From a virus: 54,162 nt of DNA. The notes beneath the pieces were generated by a model, which was not told the origin of the DNA, ran no database searches, and saw only the letters and a list, made by a program, of their open reading frames with translations. Each line of letters begins with the position of its first letter. Position 1 is the stretch's first letter. Below are positions 9,331 to 16,699 of the stretch, in pieces. The stretch lies in the IMG/VR virus record IMGVR_UViG_3300034111_000497, positions 1 to 54,162 of that record. One strand, given 5' to 3'. A program made the position numbers and the translations under genes.

Positions 9331-10176
9331 ATGAGCAAAAACTTACTAAAACAGATTATGATTAGAACAGATGAACCAAAACATAATGAAGATATTGGCT
9401 ATACAGAAGGATTAGTTAATGCTATTCAACAAGGATATGTAGCAGATATTAAACCAAAATTTACTAAAAAATATTCTTTTTCTCCATCAACACTTACTTA
9501 TGGTGCTGGAGAGTGTGCAAGGTTTTGGTATCTTGCTTTTGATGGCGCAGTATTTTATGATAACGCTGACCCATATGGTGTAGCAAATAGAACAAGCGGT
9601 ACGTTAAGCCATGATCGAATTCAAGATGCAATGATTAAAGCAGACATCTTAGATAAAAACATGGAGTTTGAAACAGATCGTAAATATGGCAAACAAAAAC
9701 ATCCAGCATTAGAGTTTACAGTTAAGGTAGATGATCCTCCTATCTTTGGCTATGGAGATGTAATGCTTGACTATAAGGGTGAATCAATTCTTGGCGAAAT
9801 TAAAACAATGCCAAACGATGGATTTGAATATAAAAAAGCAAATAGAAAAGCAAAAGGCAAACACCTTATGCAATTACTAATGTATATGAAAGTATTAAAA
9901 AAAGATAAAGGTGTTTTAATTTATGAAAATAAAAACAATCATGAATTATTAACCTTACCAGTGCTAGTTAATGATGAGTATCGTAACTGGACCAACTATG
10001 CATTTGACTGGATGAAACAAGTTCGTAAGGCTTGGACAGATAGAGACATTCCAGTAAAAACATATAGAGCAAACTCAAAAATCTGTAAGGTTTGCCCTAT
10101 CCAAAAAGCCTGTGCAGAGGCAGAAGTAGGGGTTTTAAAAATTAAACCTCTTGAGGAATTAAGTGAAACTATGTGA
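9331..10176 (+). CDS. Cas4/RecB-like PD-(D/E)XK exonuclease with Cys cluster
   Basis: A 281-residue nuclease. The core reads GYGDVMLDYKGESILGEIKT, with the D...ExK catalytic set, followed by the helix QLLMYMKV with the QxxxY motif. One Cys lies near residue 56 (GECARFWY) and a C-terminal group (CKVCPIQKAC, about 251-260) completes a four-Cys set as in iron-sulfur Cas4/AddB nucleases. It probably processes DNA ends for RecA. It has no Cas neighbours, so it is a replication nuclease rather than a CRISPR part. Confidence 0.85.
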   Translation: MSKNLLKQIMIRTDEPKHNEDIGYTEGLVNAIQQGYVADIKPKFTKKYSFSPSTLTYGAGECARFWYLAFDGAVFYDNADPYGVANRTSGTLSHDRIQDAMIKADILDKNMEFETDRKYGKQKHPALEFTVKVDDPPIFGYGDVMLDYKGESILGEIKTMPNDGFEYKKANRKAKGKHLMQLLMYMKVLKKDKGVLIYENKNNHELLTLPVLVNDEYRNWTNYAFDWMKQVRKAWTDRDIPVKTYRANSKICKVCPIQKACAEAEVGVLKIKPLEELSETM

Positions 10177-10453
10177 TCGATGCGATAAAGCATTTAATCC
10201 CAAAGTAAGTTATCAAATTTACTGCGGGATTGAGTGTAGAGACATTGCAACAAAAGATAAAATTGTGCAACGCTACCACATAACTCGTAGACAAAAAAGA
10301 ATTGGCAAAGTAAGAAAATGCCATGGTGGTTGTAACGTAGACCTATCAATCTACAATGACTCTGGATTTTGTTCAAATTGTAATGTAAGTAAAAAAAGTG
10401 TTGACAAGATGTTAAAAGAAATAAAAGGATTTTTTGATTATGAACAAGACTAA
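10163..10453 (+). CDS. Cys-rich zinc-finger protein
   Basis: A 96-residue protein with a GTG start after TTGAGGAA. It has several Cys pairs (CDRC, then CGIEC, then C-x-G-G-C and CSNC), consistent with two zinc sites, and a basic middle. It overlaps the nuclease and the RuvC-like gene on either side, so it is co-translated with them. Function unknown. Confidence 0.65.
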   Translation: MKLCDRCDKAFNPKVSYQIYCGIECRDIATKDKIVQRYHITRRQKRIGKVRKCHGGCNVDLSIYNDSGFCSNCNVSKKSVDKMLKEIKGFFDYEQD

Positions 10454-11030
10454 GTGGGGTGCAATAGTGGAGCCAAATAAAATATGTGCCATTGATGCTA
10501 GCACTAACAGTCTTGCTTTTGCATTATTTGAAAATAAAAAACTTGGCACTATTGGAAAAATAAAATTTGAAGGTAATACTAATTATGAAAAAGTAATGGA
10601 TGCCTGTGCTAAAACAAAAGCATTTTTTGAGTACTATGGTGGATTTGAAGCAATAGTAATTGAACACACAGTCTTTATGAATAGTCCTAAAACTGCTGCA
10701 GATCTTGCATTGGTTCAAGGTGCACTGCTTGGTGCGGCAGGATTGACTGGAACAAAACAAATAGGAACCGTAGCCCCAATTACTTGGCAAAACTATTTAG
10801 GAAATAAAAAATTAACTAAAGAAGAACAATTAGAGATTAAATTAAAAAATCCTGGAAAATCAATATCTTGGTATAAAACATTTGAACGGCAGATAAGAAA
10901 AGAAAGGACAATAAAATTAATTGAAATCAACTATGATAAAAGTATTGACGATAATGACGTTGCTGACGCTTGTGGTATCGGCCATTGGGCTATTAATAAT
11001 TGGAATAAAGCAATAGGGGTAACAGAATAA
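10440..11030 (+). CDS. ruvC: RuvC-like Holliday junction resolvase
   Basis: A 196-residue RNase-H-fold protein. Acidic catalytic residues appear in order: CAIDASTNSLAFALF at the first strand, VIEHTVF in the middle, and DDNDVADACGIGHW near the C terminus. This matches RuvC-type resolvases. The ATG at 10440 is chosen over a TTG two codons upstream because AAAAGGA is well spaced. It would resolve recombination or branched replication products before packaging. Confidence 0.85.
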   Translation: MNKTKWGAIVEPNKICAIDASTNSLAFALFENKKLGTIGKIKFEGNTNYEKVMDACAKTKAFFEYYGGFEAIVIEHTVFMNSPKTAADLALVQGALLGAAGLTGTKQIGTVAPITWQNYLGNKKLTKEEQLEIKLKNPGKSISWYKTFERQIRKERTIKLIEINYDKSIDDNDVADACGIGHWAINNWNKAIGVTE

Positions 11031-11674
11031 TGCCAGAATTAAATGCTAATATCCCGCCAATTGAATGCTATGTTCGTGGAAACTACTTAAGGAATCAATT
11101 AGATAGTCATGACAAATATTTTCCATGCGTTATATTTGGTGTTGCTAGTATAAAAAGTAGAAGTCCTTTATTTCATATAATGATGGAGGATGGCGGATTA
11201 TGGTGGAGATTACCAATTAGTGCATTTTGTACAAAGCCTGGAGTTCCTGAAGTAGACTTGCATAATTTAGTTTTATGGAACGCCTTTAGTCATCACATAT
11301 CTGTAACTAAATTTGAAAACTTAACAAACCTTAGAATGTCATATATTGATAGAACAAAAACAAGACATGATGGAACTTATTTATTTACTCTTGACTGGCA
11401 CAATCCAGATACAAATGTTATAGATGACGGGTATTCAGAAAGTCCTTCTGAGCACAAATGTGGACACGTCATACAGCGAGATGATGGCAACTTTGCTGTT
11501 CAGCCCAATAATAGAGTTCGTATTTATGAACCTTCCTTTACCCTAAAAAAAGATTATGTTATTGAAAGAATAATTAATGATTACAAGTGGGATGTTGAAA
11601 ATCAAAATAAATGGATATTAGAAGATTCTGATAAATTTTATTATGATATTAATACAAAAGAGGTTGACAAATAA
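11030..11674 (+). CDS. Unrecognised 214-residue protein
   Basis: The ATG overlaps the ruvC-like stop by one base. The sequence is rich in aromatic, His and Asp residues (GGLWWRLPISAFC, FTLDWHNPD) and looks like a folded beta-rich domain. It has no signal peptide or membrane segment. Position suggests a DNA-metabolism role, but no family is recognised. Confidence 0.6.
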   Translation: MPELNANIPPIECYVRGNYLRNQLDSHDKYFPCVIFGVASIKSRSPLFHIMMEDGGLWWRLPISAFCTKPGVPEVDLHNLVLWNAFSHHISVTKFENLTNLRMSYIDRTKTRHDGTYLFTLDWHNPDTNVIDDGYSESPSEHKCGHVIQRDDGNFAVQPNNRVRIYEPSFTLKKDYVIERIINDYKWDVENQNKWILEDSDKFYYDINTKEVDK

Positions 11675-11678
11675 TACT

Positions 11679-11834
11679 ATGACTGGTAAACTGTATACAA
11701 GTGAAACTTGGCTTCGTAAGAGGTATCTTATGGATAAAAAGTCTCCACAAGACATTGCCAAAGAATGCGGCGCAAGCGTAGAAACAGTCTACGTATACCT
11801 TGCAAAATTTGGATTAAGGAAATCAAAGCGATGA
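11679..11834 (+). CDS. Small helix-turn-helix protein
   Basis: A 51-residue protein (WLRKRYLMDKKSPQDIAKEC, then GASVETVYVYLAKFGL) that is almost entirely one HTH of the kind found in phage regulators and endonuclease accessory domains. The ATG at 11679 is 4 bp after the previous stop. It overlaps the next gene through ATGA. Confidence 0.7.
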   Translation: MTGKLYTSETWLRKRYLMDKKSPQDIAKECGASVETVYVYLAKFGLRKSKR

Positions 11835-12454
11835 ATAATTTTGATAATTTAAAAAATGATTTTATAAAAAAGTGGAAACAAGATGGATCATATCTTGCAA
11901 AAAATTTATATGGCAATTTGTTGGATTGGGAAGATATTTTAAATATTCTTAATAAAGAAATACGAGTTAAAAAACCTTTAAATATTTTAAGTAATAATAA
12001 AAATAATTTTGAAATTGTTTACAAAGATTTAATTGCTGTTAAACAAATTGCCGATTGGAATGGGCCTTTAATAGAATCTGATGCAACATTTTTTTTCTCA
12101 TTATTTTTTGATACAACTGGTAAAAAAGAATTAATTCCAGAATCAATAAGTAATAAAATTTATACAATGAATAAAATAATTGACATTAAAATAAAATTTA
12201 CGTCTTTAAAAATTGCGTTGGCAGATAAATTTGTTCCCTATGAATATCATGATAAAAATACAATTGTTATACAGTTACAAGGTACAAATAACTGGAGTTT
12301 AAGAGATAGGATAACTCAAAATGTTTCTTCATATTTTCTTGAGCCAGGCGACTGCCTTTTATTTAAATCAAATATGGATCATTCACTAACAAACGAAAGT
12401 CCTAGATCTTCAATAGTAGGAACCTTTATATTAGGAGATAGCCATGAGCAATAA
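11831..12454 (+). CDS. Cupin/JmjC-like oxygenase-fold protein
   Basis: A 207-residue protein. The segment PYEYHDKNTIVIQLQGTNNW followed by LEPGDCLLFKSNMDHSL is the double-stranded beta-helix pattern of cupin-8/JmjC 2-oxoglutarate oxygenases. The usual HxD is changed: the aligned positions read E and H. The distal His is kept. It may be a divergent oxygenase or a non-catalytic cupin. The ATG overlaps the upstream stop. Codon use is notably AT-rich. Confidence 0.6.
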   Translation: MNNFDNLKNDFIKKWKQDGSYLAKNLYGNLLDWEDILNILNKEIRVKKPLNILSNNKNNFEIVYKDLIAVKQIADWNGPLIESDATFFFSLFFDTTGKKELIPESISNKIYTMNKIIDIKIKFTSLKIALADKFVPYEYHDKNTIVIQLQGTNNWSLRDRITQNVSSYFLEPGDCLLFKSNMDHSLTNESPRSSIVGTFILGDSHEQ

Positions 12455-12689
12455 TTTAAATATTACGGTTGATCAAGTTAATCATCCGTTACACTATACA
12501 ACCGATCCTAGTGGAGTTGAGTGTATACAGATTACACGTCATCGCAATTTTAATATTGGAAATGCTTTTAAATATTTGTGGAGAGCGGGACTTAAAGATG
12601 AACAAAAAACAATCCAAGATTTAGAAAAAGCAATTTTTTATATTAAAGATGAAATTAATCGTTTAGAAGGGAAATACAATGTCAACTGA
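12444..12689 (+). CDS. DUF3310 family protein
   Basis: An 81-residue protein with the DUF3310 pattern: VNHPLHYT, GVECIQI, FNIGNAFKYLWRAGLKDE and a final helix of the LEKAIFYIKDEI type. The family is widespread in phages, is sometimes annotated as a nucleotide-kinase-like protein, and its biochemical role is not settled. It overlaps genes on both sides. Confidence 0.85.
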   Translation: MSNNLNITVDQVNHPLHYTTDPSGVECIQITRHRNFNIGNAFKYLWRAGLKDEQKTIQDLEKAIFYIKDEINRLEGKYNVN

Positions 12690-13212
12690 AATAGAATTAG
12701 TTCAACATTTAGATGAAGTAAACAAAGTAGTTACAGAATACTTAAAGGGGCAGGACCCAACAAAAATATCTAAAGAACTAGACATGCCTAGAACTCGTGT
12801 TGTTGCATTAATTAATGAGTGGAAAGTCATGGCATCTGCTAATGATGCAATTCGTGCACGGGCTAAAGAAGCACTTGCTGGAGCAGACACACACTATAGC
12901 AAACTTATTACAAAGGCTTATGAAGTTATTGATGAATCAAGTATGACAAATAACCTTAGTGCAAAGACTCAGGCTATTAAACTTGTTATGGATATTGAAA
13001 AATCTAGAATTGAAATGCTTCAAAAGGCTGGTTTGTTAGAAAATAAAGAACTTGCCGAAGAAATGGTTCAAATTGAAAGAAGACAAGAAGTCCTTGTTGA
13101 AATACTTAGAGAAATTGCTTCTACGCATCCAGAAGTTCGTGATTTAATTATGCATAGGCTTTCACAAATTGCAAAAGAAGGCGAAGTGATTACAATTGTC
13201 CAAGATGTTTAA
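12679..13212 (+). CDS. terS: Probable terminase small subunit
   Basis: A 177-residue helical protein with an N-terminal HTH (DPTKISKELDMPRTRVVALI) followed by long helices suited to ring assembly. It immediately precedes and overlaps the large terminase, which is the main evidence for the call. It would recognise phage DNA for packaging. Confidence 0.7.
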   Translation: MSTEIELVQHLDEVNKVVTEYLKGQDPTKISKELDMPRTRVVALINEWKVMASANDAIRARAKEALAGADTHYSKLITKAYEVIDESSMTNNLSAKTQAIKLVMDIEKSRIEMLQKAGLLENKELAEEMVQIERRQEVLVEILREIASTHPEVRDLIMHRLSQIAKEGEVITIVQDV

Positions 13213-14980
13213 TGATTTTTTAGATGTATTAAAAGAGAATCAGTTTGATGAAAAACCAGTAGATGTTAAAACATTTGTTGAGTCATCTGATTATCTTGGT
13301 CAGCCAACTCTGTCAGCAGTCCAGTATGACATAGTAGAAGCAATGAGTCAGATATACAAGAGAGAAGATTTACAAGAACTTTATGGATTAGTAGAAGGGG
13401 CTAGATACTATGACAAATATACAAAAAACGAAATCATCTTACAGTTGGGGAAAGGTAGCGGTAAAGATTTTACTTCCACTGTTGCTTGTGCTTACATTGT
13501 TTATAAGTTACTTTGTCTCAAAGACCCCGCAAGATACTTCGGAAAACCAAGCGGGGATGCGATAGATTTAATTAACGTTGCCATTAACGCACAACAGGCT
13601 AAAAACGTTTTCTTTAAAGGTTTTAAAACAAAAATTGAAAAATCTCCTTGGTTTGCAGGTAAGTATAATGCTAAGGCTGATAGCGTTGAGTTTGATAAAT
13701 CAATTACTGTTTACTCAGGACATTCAGAAAGAGAATCTCATGAGGGTTTAAACTTGTTGCTTGCAGTACTTGATGAAATTTCTGGATTTGCTTCTGAGGT
13801 TGGAACTGGTAATGAACAAGGTAAAACTGCAGAGAATATTTATAAAGCATTTCGTGGATCGGTAGACTCTCGTTTTCCAGATCTTGGTAAGGTTGTTCTT
13901 CTTTCATTCCCTCGTTATCAGGGTGACTTTATTTCAAAACGGTATGAAGATGTAATTATGGAAAAAGAATCAATAGAAAAGAAACATACTTTTATTATGA
14001 ATGAAGACTTACCACATAATGATCCAAACAATCAGTTTGAAATTACATGGGAAGAAGATCAAATTATTTCTTATAAAGTTCCAAAAATATTAGCATTAAA
14101 AAGACCAACATGGGAAGTAAATCCAACAAGAAAAATAGATGACTTTAAACTAGCATTTTATACAGATCTTGGCGATGCCATGATGCGTTTTGCTTGTGTT
14201 CCAACATATGCCTCAGATGCTTTCTTTAAACAAAAAGAAAAGTTAGAAAAATGTATGAACACAAGAAATCCAATAGACTCTTTTAAAAGGTTTGAAGAAA
14301 CTTTTAAACCAAATCCAGAAAAAATGTATTATGTCCATGCTGACCTTGCACAAAAACATGACAAGTGTGCTGTTGCTATTGCACATGTTGACAAATGGGT
14401 TAACATTCAAGTTATTAAAGACTATGAACAAGTAGCCCCCATAGTTGTTGTTGATGCTGTTGTATGGTGGGAACCAAAAGCAGAAGGTCCAGTTAACTTA
14501 TCTGAAGTAAAACAATGGATAGTTAATTTACGTAGAGAAGGTTTTAATCTTGGAATGGTTTCTTTTGACCGTTGGCAATCTTTTGATATTCAAAATGAAT
14601 TACAGGCTGTTGGCATTAGAACAGAAACTGTTTCAGTTGCCAAAAAACATTACGAAGATTTAGCAATGATGATTTATGAAGAGCGAGTGGCAATTCCTAT
14701 GATTCCATTATTGTTAGAAGAAATGTCAGAATTAAAAATTATGAGGGGTAACAGGGTAGATCACCCTCGTAAAAAATCCAAAGACTTAGCAGATGCTGTC
14801 TGTGGAGCAGTGTTTGGGGCAATATCTCATACCCCCAAAAATAATAATACAGAAATTGAGGTCCATACATGGAGTTCTGCAACTCGACTTGCGGAGAAAC
14901 AGCAACATATGGTAGAATTAGATAATCGAGAAATGCCTAACGATGTTAAGGACTTTCTTGATAAATTAAACTTAATATAA
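13205..14980 (+). CDS. terL: Terminase large subunit
   Basis: A packaging motor ATPase plus nuclease of about 591 residues. The Walker A-like loop is LGKGSGKDF, Walker B is LLLAVLDEISGF, and the RNase-H-fold nuclease has acidic residues in YVHADLAQKHDK, VSFDRWQSFD and DLADAVCGA. A TTG at 13196 could also start it; neither start has a clear ribosome site, and the gene is probably coupled to the small subunit. Confidence 0.93.
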   Translation: MFNDFLDVLKENQFDEKPVDVKTFVESSDYLGQPTLSAVQYDIVEAMSQIYKREDLQELYGLVEGARYYDKYTKNEIILQLGKGSGKDFTSTVACAYIVYKLLCLKDPARYFGKPSGDAIDLINVAINAQQAKNVFFKGFKTKIEKSPWFAGKYNAKADSVEFDKSITVYSGHSERESHEGLNLLLAVLDEISGFASEVGTGNEQGKTAENIYKAFRGSVDSRFPDLGKVVLLSFPRYQGDFISKRYEDVIMEKESIEKKHTFIMNEDLPHNDPNNQFEITWEEDQIISYKVPKILALKRPTWEVNPTRKIDDFKLAFYTDLGDAMMRFACVPTYASDAFFKQKEKLEKCMNTRNPIDSFKRFEETFKPNPEKMYYVHADLAQKHDKCAVAIAHVDKWVNIQVIKDYEQVAPIVVVDAVVWWEPKAEGPVNLSEVKQWIVNLRREGFNLGMVSFDRWQSFDIQNELQAVGIRTETVSVAKKHYEDLAMMIYEERVAIPMIPLLLEEMSELKIMRGNRVDHPRKKSKDLADAVCGAVFGAISHTPKNNNTEIEVHTWSSATRLAEKQQHMVELDNREMPNDVKDFLDKLNLI

Positions 14981-14996
14981 ACTAACAAGGAGAAAA

Positions 14997-16595
14997 ATGA
15001 ATTCATTTAAGAAACTTGCCACAGTCTTGGCTGCAGCCTTGACGCTTGGCGTGATGTCGGCACTTCCGACACAGGCTACAGTCTATGCTGACGTTGTCAC
15101 CATTGATGCAGTAGCAGATACAATTAATCCTGGTGAGACTGCAACAGCAGTAGTATCAGTATCGTTTTTGGGAACAAGTATTGGAGATACCGTTTCGGTA
15201 ATATCTGCAGTATTGTCTGCCCCATCTACTGCTAGCGTTCCACGATTTGCTGTTACAGAAACATCTAGCGCAACAGTGGCACTATCAGCAGACACAACAA
15301 CAGCAGCAATTTCGCCAGCGACAAATACAACTGGCTATGTTACTGCAAAATTAACATCATCACTTTATGTACCTAGCGTTGCTGGAACATATGTGATTAG
15401 ATTTATTCCTACATTAACAAGCGCTTCTGGATCAGTAACATCTCCAGCATTGACTTGGACAGTTACTGTAACTGCACCAGATCTTAAGGCATCAACTGCA
15501 CATACAACATCTATTCTTAATGCTGGAGAAACAATTTCAGCAACAACAGATGCTACTGTATATGCTTCAAAGACAGTCTCATCTGATGCTGCAGCAGTTA
15601 TTGTTTTAACTCAAAAGAACGCTGCTAATGGTTCTGCTTCAGAATCTGTTACAGCAACCATCTCAGGTGCTGGTATGTTGGGACATGGTACAAACCATGC
15701 AACAATTACTGGTTTAGGTAGATCATTGGTTATTCCTGCAGGTAGTTACATTGGAGTATTTTCTGATGGAACATCTGGTGTAGGAACAATCACACTTACT
15801 TCACAATCTGGAGTATTATTGGCAACAGAAACTGTAACATTTTATGGCGATATTGCTAAAGTTGTTACAACTGTAAAGAAGCCAACTATTGCAGTAGGTT
15901 CAAATGCAGATGCAATTTCTGCAGTAGCATATGATGCTGCTGGTGTAATTGTTGGTGCAGGAACATTAACTGCTACCTCAAGTGATTTAACAATAATTAG
16001 CAACTCAGCAACAACTGCTTCCATTGTAAATGGTGCAGCACTATTTTCGCTAACTGGTGTAAAAACTGGTTCAGCAGGTGTAGTTGTAAAGAGTGGCACA
16101 ATTTCTGCAGATACAGCAACAGTTCGTGTTGAGGCTGCCGTCGCTACAATTAAGTTGGCTTTTGATAAAGCAAACTATGTAGCAGGAGAGCAAGCAACAA
16201 TTACCTTGTCAGCAGTTGATGCTACAGGTGCTGTACTATCTGGAAAGACATATGCTAACTTACTTGCTGCTGGTGGAATTACTACAAGTTATTCCTTTGG
16301 TGGATCAAGTGATACTATTACTGCAACAGCAGTTACAACAGATGCAAATGGTGTAAAAACTTATAAGGTTTTCATGCCACTAAGCGCTGGCACTGTAACT
16401 GTTTCTGCAACTGGTGGATCTGATCTTCCAACAGCAGGACAAGTTAAAGTTACTACAATTGCAACAGTTACTGATTCAGCCTCACAAGCACTTGCTGCAG
16501 TGGCTGCATTAGCGGTAACAGTAGCACAATTAAGAACCTTAATTACAACTCTTACGAATTTAGTTCTTAAGATTCAAAAGAAAGTAAAAGCATAA
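14997..16595 (+). CDS. Large secreted Ig-like surface protein
   Basis: A 532-residue protein with a clear Sec signal peptide (KK, a hydrophobic stretch to about residue 21, then LPTQATVYA). The mature part is Thr/Ala/Ser-rich and beta-structured, with several Ig-like modules of about 90-100 residues. The C terminus is a helical segment (LRTLITTLTNLVLKIQKKVK), leucine-rich then basic, which could act as a cell-envelope retention signal. AAGGAG precedes the ATG and a strong terminator follows. Phages rarely carry such proteins, so a role on the host surface, such as blocking other phages, is inferred. Confidence 0.8.
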   Translation: MNSFKKLATVLAAALTLGVMSALPTQATVYADVVTIDAVADTINPGETATAVVSVSFLGTSIGDTVSVISAVLSAPSTASVPRFAVTETSSATVALSADTTTAAISPATNTTGYVTAKLTSSLYVPSVAGTYVIRFIPTLTSASGSVTSPALTWTVTVTAPDLKASTAHTTSILNAGETISATTDATVYASKTVSSDAAAVIVLTQKNAANGSASESVTATISGAGMLGHGTNHATITGLGRSLVIPAGSYIGVFSDGTSGVGTITLTSQSGVLLATETVTFYGDIAKVVTTVKKPTIAVGSNADAISAVAYDAAGVIVGAGTLTATSSDLTIISNSATTASIVNGAALFSLTGVKTGSAGVVVKSGTISADTATVRVEAAVATIKLAFDKANYVAGEQATITLSAVDATGAVLSGKTYANLLAAGGITTSYSFGGSSDTITATAVTTDANGVKTYKVFMPLSAGTVTVSATGGSDLPTAGQVKVTTIATVTDSASQALAAVAALAVTVAQLRTLITTLTNLVLKIQKKVKA

Positions 16596-16613
16596 CAAAC
16601 TCCTTGTAAAATT

Positions 16614-16643
16614 GAGGGTAGATTAATTTCTACCCTCTTTTTT
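16614..16643 (+). terminator. Rho-independent terminator
   Basis: A perfect 9-bp stem GAGGGTAGA / TCTACCCTC with a 6-base loop is followed by six T residues. It ends the transcript of the 532-residue secreted protein. Confidence 0.9.
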
Positions 16644-16654
16644 ATTGTAAAAAA

Positions 16655-16663
16655 TGGTATAAT
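16655..16663 (+). promoter_or_regulatory. Extended -10 promoter for the 868-residue secreted protein
   Basis: TGGTATAAT is a consensus extended -10, just after the terminator and 36 bp before the TTG start. A second TATAAT follows at 16670-16675. Together with the terminator it separates the two secreted-protein genes into distinct transcripts. Confidence 0.65.
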
Positions 16664-16699
16664 TGCTAATATAATTACACATTGGAGACTACCACTTAA

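Noticed and set aside
9331-10176. Cas4-like gene as part of a CRISPR system
   Set aside because: No repeat-spacer array or other cas gene was found; it sits among replication genes.
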